The notes under the pieces: model-generated
What the model saw: only the letters and a program-made list of their open reading frames with translations
Database searches by the model: none
What the model was told of the DNA's origin: nothing
Position numbers and translations under genes: made by a program
Part shown: piece after piece, positions 12,573 to 23,227 of the stretch
How the letters are laid out: the number at the start of each line of letters is the position of its first letter
How positions within the stretch are numbered: the stretch's first letter is position 1
Source: Taeniopygia guttata
Taxonomy: Eukaryota > Chordata > Aves > Passeriformes > Estrildidae
Assembly: GCF_048771995.1 (NCBI RefSeq)
Contig: NC_133024.1
Span: 89,994,501-90,058,500, forward strand
Length of the DNA stretch: 64,000 nucleotides
Direction of reading: 5' to 3'

Positions 12573-14650
12573 TGCTGTCACGTGTGGATGGAAGGATTTT
12601 CATTGCACACCCTGGCCAGAATAAATTAATGCCTGATTCTCTAATACTTCCTGATAGTGTTGGAGAGTTTCTTTGATTCTCTTGGTTTTGGTGACATTAA
12701 GATTCTGTGATTCTATGTTGTGTCTGCACTGAGCACAAACCAACAGCTAAGTGGCTTCGCCTAATTGGAGCTCTTGCATTTTGTAGGCTGACTCATTTCT
12801 TTCCATTTTCCACAGCTGACAAGGTCTGGATGGTATTTTGCTGAGATTAACAATCAAATCCTCCACAATTTACTTCAAGGCCCTTTTGACATTCACTGAT
12901 AGTGTCTGCACAGTGATAGCATAGCTCAAAGTGCTCCCTCTGACTCCCCACTGCTTGCCACTCAACTTGCATTCTCCAGCTCCACAGCCAGTCAGAAACT
13001 TTTTTAATGAGGCTGCTTGATTACTTATGAACATTATCATTCAGCACTGTGGGTAGACCTGTGAGTGAACAGCTTGCTAGTAGTAAATGGTGATAAGAAA
13101 GATGCCCTTGGCAAAGGCAGACAGAATTTTGCCTTGCAATAGCTCCCTTATTCTGGGCCAGCTCAAGATGTCCCTCTTATAAATGTGGGTCTATATGGCA
13201 AATGTGTTCATGTGTCTCCTGCCAGAGATTACAGAGTCATCTTCTCTGCTTCTGTCACTGTTCAGTAATGGGGGAGACAGGTTTCTTTGTAGTGATTATT
13301 TGCTTCCCAAAATCATAGAAGGATCACAGAATAGCAACAAAATGAAGGCAATGGGAAGTCATGGTTTCCATCTGTAACACAAAAAGTCTGAATTTTGTAG
13401 AAAAGTAATTACTCCATTAAATAGTATGAACTAAAGGTTATAAAATTACTCTCAAGACTAACTTCTAAAAGGAAAATAGAGGCAAAATAAAAGCATATTT
13501 CAATTTGATGGAAACAAAAACAATTAATTACTCTTTATCACTATTTATCACTATAATCCTGCCAAACACATGCTTTAGTTAAATTCTGAGAGCTGCATGT
13601 GATGTCACTGGCTTTAGGAATATGGTTGTCTCATCTGGCAATTATTAGTGGTGTTGGTATGTACAACAGGTCTTCTAAGAATAGTCATGTTCACATTAGA
13701 GCTGCAAAAACCCTGATGCAGTGATTCTCTGAGGTGTCCTGCCTCATCTCTCCTCACATTTGTCAGAGTCTGTCTCTTCTAAACATTTTTACCCATCTTT
13801 AATAGTACAGACCATCAACACAATTACTGAATTGCAGTATGTATGTTCAGGGAGAAGATCCAAGATCTTTGTTTCTCAGTTTAATTAAAGGTAACTGGTA
13901 AAATGGAAGTGACAAGATAAGCATCTTGCATGTCCTTATTGTCAATGTTTCAGCATTCACAGCTGAAATATGGAAATAATCTCCTGCAAATTTCTCAAAT
14001 ATTATTTGATGTTACTGCACTGTTTTTCAAAAGTGTTTAGCAAGAAATGTTAAATGCAGGCTAGACCCAGACAACTGAAGGTAGCTCTGTGGGTTGTGGA
14101 GTGCAAGCTGACAATCAATGCACAGGAGGATGTATTCACAAAAGGTACTGAAGGATGCTGGAGCAGCAAATCACACCACTGAAAAGCTACAGCCAGACAT
14201 TGATTCTTATGTAAGTGTTACCTCTTATTTCTTCCTGGAAATCAGTCCACCAGAGCTGTTTTGTGTTTCATTACAAATGACCCTTTGTGAGGACCCTTGA
14301 CAGCAACTGTGAGGTTTTTAAGTACTGTTTATTACCACTACAGAAGGTTAACTGCAAGGACCAGCATTAGCTTTTTCTCCGGGGAATATGAAAGGTATTG
14401 TCAGGGATACACTATCATTGCTGTGGGAAATACAACACCTTGCTAATCCTGCATTTGTTTGGTGCTAGAACCTACTCTGGCCGCCCCAGAGTACACCCAC
14501 ACAGCAGTACTCTAAAATACAGCAAATGCAATCAAAAAAAACTGCAGTGTTTTTCCACACAGAATAAGTCCCAGTCATGCTCATGAATAATGTGCACACT
14601 TTGAAAATTGAGTCCTCCCTAGAAGAGGACTTCCAAGAGACTTTTGGAAG
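12573..14650. other. Intergenic, nothing recognised
   Basis: AT-rich unique sequence with no supportable gene or repeat, apart from the CR1-like octamers near 12,701. Confidence 0.4.
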
Positions 14651-15467
14651 TCTTTTCTTTTCTTTTCTTTTCTTTTCTTTTCTTTCTTTCCTTTTCTTTC
14701 CTTTCCTTTCCTTTCCTTTCCTTTCCTTTCCTTTCCTTTCCTTTCCTTCCTTTTCCTTTCCTTTCCTTTCCTTTCCTTTCCTTTCCTTTCCTTTCCTTTC
14801 CTTTCCTTTCCTTTCCTTTCCTTTCCTTTCCTTTCCTTTCCTTTCCTTTCCTTTCCTTTCCTTTCCTTTCCTTTCCTTTCCTTTCCTTTCCTTTCCTTTC
14901 CTTTCCTTTCCTTTCCTTTCCTTTCTTTCCTTTCCTTTCCTTTCCTTTCCTTTCCTTTCCTTTCCTTTCCTTTCCTTCCTTTCCTTTCCTTTCCTTTCCT
15001 TTCCTTTCCTTTCCTTCCTTTCCTTTCCTTTCCTTTCCTTTCCTTTCCTTTCCTTTCCTTTCCTTTCCTTTCCTTTCCTTTCCTTTCCTTTCCTTTCCTT
15101 TCCTTTCCTTTCCTTTCCTTTCCTTTCCTTTCCTTTCCTTTCCTTTCCTTTCCTCCTTTCCTTTCCTTTCCTTTCCTTTCCTTTCCTTTCCTTTCCTTTC
15201 CTTTCCTTTCCTTTCCTTTCCTTTCCTTTCCTTTCCTTTCCTTTCCTTTCCTTTCCTTTCCTTTCCTTTCCTTTCCTTTCCTTTCCTTTCCTTTCCTTTC
15301 CTTTCCTTTCCTTTCCTTTCCTTTCCTTTCCTTTCCTTTCCTTTCCTTTCCTTTCCTTTCCTTTCCTTTCCTTTCCTTTCCTTTCCTTTCCTTTCCTTTC
15401 CTTTCCTTTCCTTTCCTTTCCTTTCCTTTCCTTTCCTTTCCTTTCCTTTTCTTTTCTTTTCTTTTCC
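14651..15467. repeat. (TTTCC)n / (AAAGG)n pentanucleotide array, 817 nt
   Basis: Every base from 14,651 to 15,467 is C or T. The core is a TTTCC pentamer array of roughly 150 units; both ends grade into CTTTT units (14,651-14,681 and about 15,447-15,466). A few phase slips break the period, for example near 14,690, 14,750, 14,925, 14,977, 15,014 and 15,152. Because the unit is five bases and contains no stop in any frame, long shadow frames appear on both strands (repeats of KGKER or LSFPF); these are not genes. The length given by an assembly for such an array is often unreliable. Confidence 0.98.
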
Positions 15468-15593
15468 ACTATGTGAATCTGAGGAAGTTCTCAGAAAGGC
15501 ATCTGTCTTCCTAGACTATTTGATTCTCAGCTTGCATAGAGATGCTAGACTTACAACTTTGCTGTGAGCAATAACTGGTCCTGTAATGCGCAG

Positions 15594-15690
15594 GGGGGGG
15601 ATTCTGAATTGTTCTGCACAATATCCAATGCACCAGCAAATTTTATTTTTTTTATTTTTTTATTTTTTATTTTTTTTACCAGTCGGAAGG
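15594..15690. repeat. G-run and (T6-7A)n low-complexity patch
   Basis: A run of eight G near 15,593-15,600 is followed by a T-rich stretch of TTTTTTTA-like units at 15,641-15,678, about 180 bp after the pyrimidine array. The patch is not associated with any recognised element. Confidence 0.7.
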
Positions 15691-18600
15691 CTGAACTTGC
15701 CTTTGTTCTACTTGCAGCTCCTTCATGTTTACTTTCTCTGAGTGATCAGATGTGAAATAAAACTGTGACTATACCTTCACATTTATGATCTACTTGCTTT
15801 AATGTATAGCCCCCTCCTATTTTGTTATTTTTTGTAACACAAGCAAAGAAATGCATGTGAGAGACGCAGCAGCCACATGTAATATATTTTACAAGAGGCA
15901 GTCAGTCCCTTCAAGCAGAGACTGGATCTTTCTGGTTAGGAGGAGCACTAGCTCTGCTTCTTCTGGATCAGCAACTCTGTGTTGCACCTTGGAAGGCTCT
16001 AAGACTTGGGTGGGTTTCAGAGCTAGGCACTGGAGCTGGAGAGAGAAACCTCCTTTTTTTCTTGAGTGAAGGCCTGAGTGACAGATTTTCACACTGGAGG
16101 AGAATAATCTCTTCTTGAGTGATTCATACATTCTCTCTGATCCTTGACTCCTCAGCTGCTTGAACCCCAGGGGCTAGGACAGAATGAAACAAAGAACTGA
16201 AAATTATTAAGAGGCGTGAAGAACACTGAGCCCATTCCATTGACATCTGTGGGATTGAATCTGAGTTTTCTTTGCTGAACAGTGTTCAATTTATACAAAT
16301 TAATCTGTTGCCCACATATAAAGAAACATTAAATTCTCAAAGTCTGTAATTCTCAACAAATTTTATAGAAGGTATTTATGCTGCCATCAAAATACAAAAA
16401 GCTTTGTCTGAGAGAAGACAGTGAAGTTAAGAGAATTGCAGCTGGAATAACTTATACAGTCATTCTTTAGAATTCCAAATGGTTTCATCACATGTAGATA
16501 TCATGTGCTAAACTGCAACTGAGTGTGGCAGAGAATCAGGGCCCCTACAAGGCATGTCCACAACCCCAATGGTCTAATGTCAATTCTAAGTATTACCTTA
16601 TGTATTTTGGTGAGTTGATTTGCATCTACATGCAGATTACTGACTACAATCAATTTTTCATCAACAATTTTCCATCAATGTCTAATAAGACAACAATTGA
16701 ACTTTTGCAACCATATGAAAAAAATTGCTTTGCATAGATCAGGAAAGATAATTATCATAAAGCTTACTTGACTGTGTTCAGAAAATTAGCAACTGTTCAT
16801 GGAGAATTGTCAGTGAAAAGATATAATGTAAAAGGAAATTATAAAAATTAGACATTTGGACTATCTGAGGAGAAAATTTTTGAAAAATATCTTTTTGAGA
16901 AATAAGAAAACACAGAAATAGTACCTGTTGCAGAAGCAATACAAATGTGCAGCACTGTCACACTCATTGATTGCTATGGCTCCCTGAATAATTACAGCAA
17001 ATTAAGTTCTATAATTTTCTTTAATTCATACACAGCTAAAATAAAATTTCTCAGTTGAAAAAAACAAAACAAACTGGTGTTTTGTTGACAAAAGAGCTAC
17101 ACTTTGAATGGAAAAAAGATCAAACAGTGGACTGAGAGCACATTTTTGTATCTAATTTTTGTATCTAAGCAAACCATGGAAATACCAAAATGTGGCTGCT
17201 GGTTTTCAATTGTTATGCTTTCCGCTTCAATGTGATTACTCTAAGATGGGAAAGAACTGTGTCAAAAATACCTGAAATATGAAAAAGAAAAATTAAATTA
17301 TTTCAATTTTCATAGTGTACCAGTTTATCATAGTACTAGGAACACTTATCTGCAAATTAACACAAAATGAGAATGATGTCTTTCCTCCAGTATTAGCCAC
17401 GTGATGTAATTTGTAACCTGATAAAGTAAGCCAGAAGAAAGTAATAATCTGATCCTAGATGTTGCAATCACAGTTTCTTCCCTTCCAAAGGAATTTAAAA
17501 ACATGATACTTCGGCTGATATCCTGATCCCATGTAAGTACTGAGGCATGTCTCTGCTGATGGTTGTTCCTATAACCTTGCAGTTCCAAGAAGCTTCACTC
17601 ACTCTTGCTGTCAAACCCAGTTTTAGGTTTTCACAAAACTTCTTTTTCTTTCAGGCTATGAGTTTGAAAAATGTCTAGGGGATAAGCATGCAGAAAGCTA
17701 TGGTGAAGAACAGCCTCCTTGGGAGCACATTACCTTTTGCAGAGTTCAGCACTCCAAAGCTTGGAACTCGCAGAAAGGGAATTTGCTGATCTAACTTAAA
17801 GTACCCCTGCATGTATGCGTTGTAAAATAGTATTTAATTACAGAAACTTTACATCTGTGCTCCTACAAAACTCATCCTGATTCCTTGTGTGAAATTGATG
17901 TCTGTTCCTGAGCGGGCAGATATACCATGCTCTCTTTACACCAAATCATGTTGTTACTTTAAGGTTGTTTGGTGTTTTGTTTTTTTTAATGTAATGGATT
18001 ATTTTTAGAGAAACCCCTTACTGTATACAGACAACCAAGTGAAATAGCTAATGTTATTCACAGCTAAGACTATGTATTTATATGCAAATACTGTATTTAA
18101 AGACCTGTAATTATAAATCTTCCTGTTTCTTACCCATTGAGATACTACTTGAGACAACTGAAATGGGAGTCCTTGTGGAGGAATCCTAATGCAGAAGCCA
18201 TCAAAGGCCAGGAGAAGGTTTGCCTTAACTTTTCTCAACTAGGAACAAATGCAAAGTCATAGTAGACAGAGAGCATCCAAAGTAAACCCCATCCCTAATC
18301 AGTAGATATTTGAGCTACCAGATTTTCTAGGCAGGGTACCTTCACAATTGGGGATAAGAAAGAAAAGGGGACGGGACAAGTAGGGAGTTAATAATCTCCA
18401 ATCTTGACTACCATCTCTCCCTGTGAAATTTCAAAGTTCAGTTGTAAGCCTTGTACTCATGCAGCCAGGAAGGCAAACATCACCAGCGTGATTTAGAAGG
18501 CTTTCAGCACATCCTTCATGATCATCCAAGTAATAAGAAAAACAAGATAAACAGAACAAAGCCATCTGGAACATACTTCACTTTGTCAGCTGAATAACAA

Positions 18601-21477
18601 AAATGTTTTACAGAGTTGCAGCTTGACCTAAGGTAGATTCATTAATTTCTCTCCTGCTCTACTCAGTTCCACACTGATCTGTAGCTACTGACCTTTTTCC
18701 TAAGGACACACTTGTCCCTACCTTAGGAATGCTTCCTGCTAATAATGTTTAAGTGTCTTTCCCATATCACTTTTGACATATGATTTTGCTGTGTTTTTTA
18801 CACTGAGGGCACTACCATATAATTTCTCTTCCCCTGTTGTTTCCAGGATTGTCACTTACAGCCCTGAGCCTTCTTTCCTGACGCATCTGGAGGATGGCAG
18901 CTGGGTACAGAAACCCTTCTGCAGAGGTTTCCATGGGTGATGTTGATTCTCCAGGCAGCTGCAGTGCTATGCAGCAAGCTTTAGAGCTCCTTTTTATAGA
19001 TGCTGTTATCAGTCTGCTTTGACTCCTGGGGCCACAGTCATACCGAGAATAATCAAAATACTGGAGGTTCCCAGACTACATGTGGATGTAACTTGTCCTT
19101 ACAGCTAGTAACCTTCATGGACATGAAGCTGTGAAGCCTTTAGGGAATAGTGGAAATTAACTTTAAAAAATACATTTCTGTCCTTGCTATGCAGTCTGGT
19201 CTAAAGTTCAGTGAATGCTGACGGAAAAATTCACGTGAACAGGTTTAATCAGGCCTGCAGACTACAATTATGTAAGCATGATGCAATTTGCTGGGACAAA
19301 AACATGGAACAAGTTTAGCATTTCATTACATTTCATTATGGATTGAGAGCCTTAATCCATATGTAGGTGAGGATTGACTAAACTTGGTAGATAGCTGGTT
19401 GTAATAGGAACTAAAGGTATCTGGGTGTGGTAGTTATATATATGGTACACACACACATGTTTACTTCTTACTGGATATTCTATATTGCCAAATCTACTTA
19501 ACCTTTACTGTTTTCTTCAAGTATGGAGCAGCAGATTTATTTCAGGCCATGGGAAAGTAGCTCCAGCCAAAGAGTAGAACTCCAAGGAAGCAGAGTACAC
19601 TTGTGTGGTGTTGTTAACTAAGTACAGACACAAAGATGAGTAGCTGTATGGAAAAATCACATGAGCTAGGGAAGCCAGGTATGCTGTGGGATTTTCATCC
19701 CTTACTTAGGATACTACCATCATCCAGTCTGTAGTGAGAATTTTCTTTTTATCTTTTCTTGAATGCTGATGTATTCATATTTTTAAAAGGGGCTATTAAA
19801 CCATCTTGTAAGCAATTAAGGTTTTTTTAAAAATTTAAATTCCTGCTTGGATCTGAAAAAGCAGAGCTGCTGCCTTTGCTGAAAATGGTGTTCCTCACTG
19901 GTATTTCTTATGAACAGATTCACCCATGCTGTTTTAAAAATACTAGGCATACTGTATCCCTGTACACCTATATTCACACACACCTTATTCTTTCTCGGTC
20001 TTATAGTGCTTTACTTTCCCCTAACAATTTCTCTTGTTTGGCCTTCCTGAAGCCAGCAAAAAAGAAAAAACCCTCAGGGAAAAAAACCAAAAAAACAGAC
20101 ACATATCTGATTTTCAAAATAATAAATAAATTTATTCCATTCTTGAATAGATAAAGAATCCTTATGGTCCCCACAGGCAGTCAAAGAAATACTTCCAGCA
20201 CAAATATTATAAGGAATTTCCCCTGGTGCTTCTCCACTCCTGGTCTTAAGAGTAACAATGGCAGTGGGGTGGTATATGAGGAGCTGAACCACATTTCAGC
20301 ACTGCTGATACATCAAACATAGGTGACATAGCATACAAGTCGCAATGTTAGGAAGCATAAAGCCACTCCAGAATAATTCCTGATAAGGCTGAGAATCATC
20401 CTGGTATTTAGCAACTACTCTGCAAACACAAGAAGGGAAACCTTGCTCACTAAAATGCAGGGTATGAGACAAGCAAAGGTCTGAATGCCTCAGCCTGTGA
20501 AACACTCATCTGCTGTCTTCATCTGCCTTTGCAGGGAGCACGTCTAAATGCCTACCCTCAAAGGAAAGTCACTATTTTAAGGGAGTCACTAGTTTACCCT
20601 GGGAGCAGAACAATGAGAATTTCTACCAAACACATTCATCATAACATAAAAACTTCAGGGATAAGGTTCAGATGCAAAAAGGGGGTGGGGAGAAGTTATA
20701 TAAAGTATATTTCCTTTTGCACCAGATGGCAGATAGGAAGGCTGTGGTCTTTACTGCTCTGAACGTGAACTAAGCTTACCCTTTTGCACTCTGCCACTGT
20801 CCCCAGCTCCTTCAGAAGTAAAGGATCAAGAGTAAATAGTATCTGTTTCTGCTGATGACACCGCCAAAGCAGTTTTCAGATCTGAGGGTTTATGCATTAG
20901 TTTCTTTGAATGCCTCTAAAAGCAACATGATATCATCTGCCCAGAAGAGAGCAGCATTGATACCCTGGGAAGGACAACCAAGGAATTCTCTCTTGCCAGA
21001 CAGTAGGCTGGCTCATATTATCAGACAAAATATGGGGATCCGATTATTGTGCTGAAATTTAGGAATTATTTCTATTAATCTATTAATAATCTAAGCATTG
21101 GTAATGGGAGTTTTTGTGTGTAACAGGCATAAATCTGAGTCAGCCACACAGTTATGTTTGTGTTAGAGCAACAGAAGCTGTTCATAATATTTGATGCTTG
21201 AGTAAAAGTACACTGTGTTATAGACAAGGCTGCCCTTGATGACAGCAGATGTACCTTTATTAATCACAGAAACAATCTGCTGTTTGCAGGGAACTTTTGA
21301 TGCATCCATTTTAAAGGGCATACGCACCAAAGAGCCTGATATTGACAGATGAAGTATAACTGTTACATAAAAAGCCTGTGCCTTCAGGATTTAGAGAAGA
21401 GGACATTCTGCTTAACCGAGGCTTCCTTTTCTTCCGTGGGACAACGTCTCCTCCTATTCCTGCCTCTGCCGAGGGCT
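15691..21477. other. Intergenic, nothing recognised
   Basis: Mostly AT-rich unique sequence with short TA/CA runs (for example near 19,437-19,460). No exon with family support, no RNA gene and no intact transposon was seen. Confidence 0.4.
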
Positions 21478-21690
21478 TTCTGTGGGACCGCGGCCGCCTC
21501 GCAGGGCATTGCTGTTGCGGGGTGTGCCCCTGCCCACGCTCCGCCGAGGCAGCGCCGGCGCCGAGCCAAGCCGGGCCGGGCTGCGTTCGTGGTGCCGCGC
21601 GGTAATTCGAGCAGGACCTCCCCTCCCGCAGGAGCAGCCCCGTGCCCGCCGGAGCACAGAATTCCCTCTCGCCCTCCCGCACAAAAAAGG
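21478..21690. promoter_or_regulatory. Isolated CpG-rich block with possible first-exon donor
   Basis: About 210 bp with dense CG dinucleotides (for example CCGCGGCCGCC and GCGCCGGCGCCGAG) stand out from AT-rich flanks. This is typical of a vertebrate promoter or enhancer CpG island. It lies about 1.5 kb upstream of the GRTP1 start codon. A splice-donor-like AAAAAAG|GTAATA sits at its right edge (exon end 21,689). The plus-strand frame from an ATG at 21,349 reaches that donor in the same phase that GRTP1 exon 2 needs, so it could be an alternative GRTP1 first exon. It could equally be an enhancer or a non-coding RNA promoter. Confidence 0.5.
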
Positions 21691-22360
21691 TAATAATTAC
21701 GTTTTGCTGAACAATCACAAATTGTCACAGCACTGCGGTGTCAGTTAAACCAAGCACAAACCTCTTTATTTTTTTTTCCTTGCCATTGGAGCCGAACTAC
21801 TTTTCCCGTTCTGTGTGGGTGTTTGCCTGTGATCCCGCAGAGGGAAGGTAGCTTTCCTGAAGAGTGTGCTGCAACAACTGTTGATCTCCCTTGTGAAATC
21901 CCATCTGTTGTCTGCAGCAACTCTTACTTGCTGGCTGAACAAGATAATGTTTCCCCAGCAGTAGCTGTAATTTTCCAAGCACTTTGCTGAGTGTAAAGTC
22001 AGAACTTTATTCAAAAAATGACAAGCGGGGATATAATTTTGCTGTCTTCCTTCTATTTTGCAGTGTGTTATGAATTAAACTGCTGGCAGTCAGGTAGGGC
22101 TGAGTTCTTGTGGGCTTCAGTCTTTGTTCAAGACCTCTAAAGATGAAGAACAGTGTGTGCTAATTTTAGAGGTGGATTCTGGAAACGGGGAAGCCAGCTT
22201 TTAAATATAATTTTCGTATTATTACACCACATCTTTTACCATCTGCCATTTATTATTTAAATAATATCTAAATGAATGTCAGTTTACAGAGGAAACTAAT
22301 CAGCAAAAGCTGAAGTTGGGAATATTTCAATGTATTAGAAAAACATTCTTGACGTAGAGC
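21691..22360. other. Spacer between the two CpG islands
   Basis: Unique AT-rich sequence with no recognised feature. It separates the isolated CpG block from a CR1 scrap and the main GRTP1 promoter. Confidence 0.4.
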
Positions 22361-22560
22361 ATGGCTGGGCACTGGAACAGGCTCGCCACGGAAGTGGTCC
22401 CGGCACCAAGCCTGACAGATCTCAAGATGCTCAAGATTTGGACAATGCTCTCAGGCTCATGGTGCGACTCTTGGGGTGTCCTCTGCAGGGCCAAGAGTTG
22501 GGCTTTGATGATCCTTGTGGGTCCATTTCAACTCAGAATATTCTGTGATTATGACTGTAA
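22361..22560 (+). mobile_element. CR1 LINE 3'-end fragment
   Basis: The segment GGGCACTGGAACAGGCTCGC, then CACCAAGCCTGACAGA, GGGTCCATTTCAACTCAGAA and a TTCTGTGATTATG end, follows the CR1 3' UTR in plus orientation. About 200 bp is retained. It sits about 300 bp upstream of the GRTP1 CpG island. Confidence 0.85.
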
Positions 22561-22895
22561 TGAATAATTTGGGGAAATTAAAAAGAAGATTGTGATGATT
22601 TGCGGGAAAAAAATTCCCAAACCAACCAAGTGAACTTAAATATTAACACAACCAATATCTTCTTCTTGGTTATGGGGAAATTCCTTGGGTTTGAAGAGCT
22701 GTACCTGAAACCACTCTCCCCCCGTACTAGTGAGACATTTCCCTCGTGCTAAAACATTGGATTTTTTTTTTTTTTCCCCAAGATATGAGCGAAATGTGAA
22801 ATGCACAAATATAAGCCGGGATCAGCATCAGACCCGCGCCTCTCCGCCGGGCTGGGCGGGCAGGGAGGGCGGTCCGACCCCGCGGGCGCGGAGCT

Positions 22896-22924
22896 GCCCT
22901 GCCCTGCCCTGCCCTGCCCTGCCC
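22896..22924. repeat. (GCCCT)n short tandem repeat
   Basis: Five perfect GCCCT units plus a partial one. On the minus strand it reads as repeated AGGGC, that is five closely spaced GGG runs with two-base loops, which fits the canonical G-quadruplex pattern. Confidence 0.9.
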
Positions 22925-22940
22925 GGTCCTCCTCCGCCCT

Positions 22941-23015
22941 GCCCTCCTCTGCCTTCCCCTGCCCTGCCCTCCTCTGCCTTCCCCTGCCCTGCCCTCCTCT
23001 GCCTTTCCCTGCCCT
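22941..23015. repeat. 25-bp tandem repeat, three copies
   Basis: Three consecutive 25-bp units (22,941-22,965, 22,966-22,990, 22,991-23,015), each built from pentamers GCCCT, CCTCT, GCCTT, CCCCT and GCCCT. Units 1 and 2 are identical; unit 3 has one C-to-T change (TCCCT). A partial fourth unit follows. The array lies within the GRTP1 promoter, about 175 bp before the start codon. Confidence 0.95.
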
Positions 23016-23189
23016 GCCCTGCTCTCTGCCCGCTGCTGGCCGGGCACGGGGCGGGCCCGGCGGCCGCCCCCGCCCCTCGCAGGGCGGCAGGGAGTTGAAC
23101 TGGGGAGCGGAGCTCGGCTCGGGGCCGCGGCCGCGGCGCTGCTCGGCCTGGGAGCGCCCGTCCGCCGCCGGGCGCCAGCGGAGCGGCCG

Positions 23190-23227
23190 ATGGCGAGGCG
23201 AGAGGACGGGCGGGACTGGGCGTACAG
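23190..23227 (+). CDS. GRTP1: GRTP1 coding exon 1
   Basis: Encodes MARREDGRDWAY plus two bases of Arg13. The donor is ACAG|GTAGGG. The exon lies inside the CpG island. The N-terminus is not conserved with human beyond the final Arg before DPYG, as expected for this family. Phase 2 matches exon 2. Confidence 0.85.

Noticed and set aside
14465-15567. Three open frames of about 300 codons (KGKER-type on minus, LSFPF-type on plus)
   Set aside because: They are translations of a TTTCC pentamer array, which has no stop in any frame; not genes.
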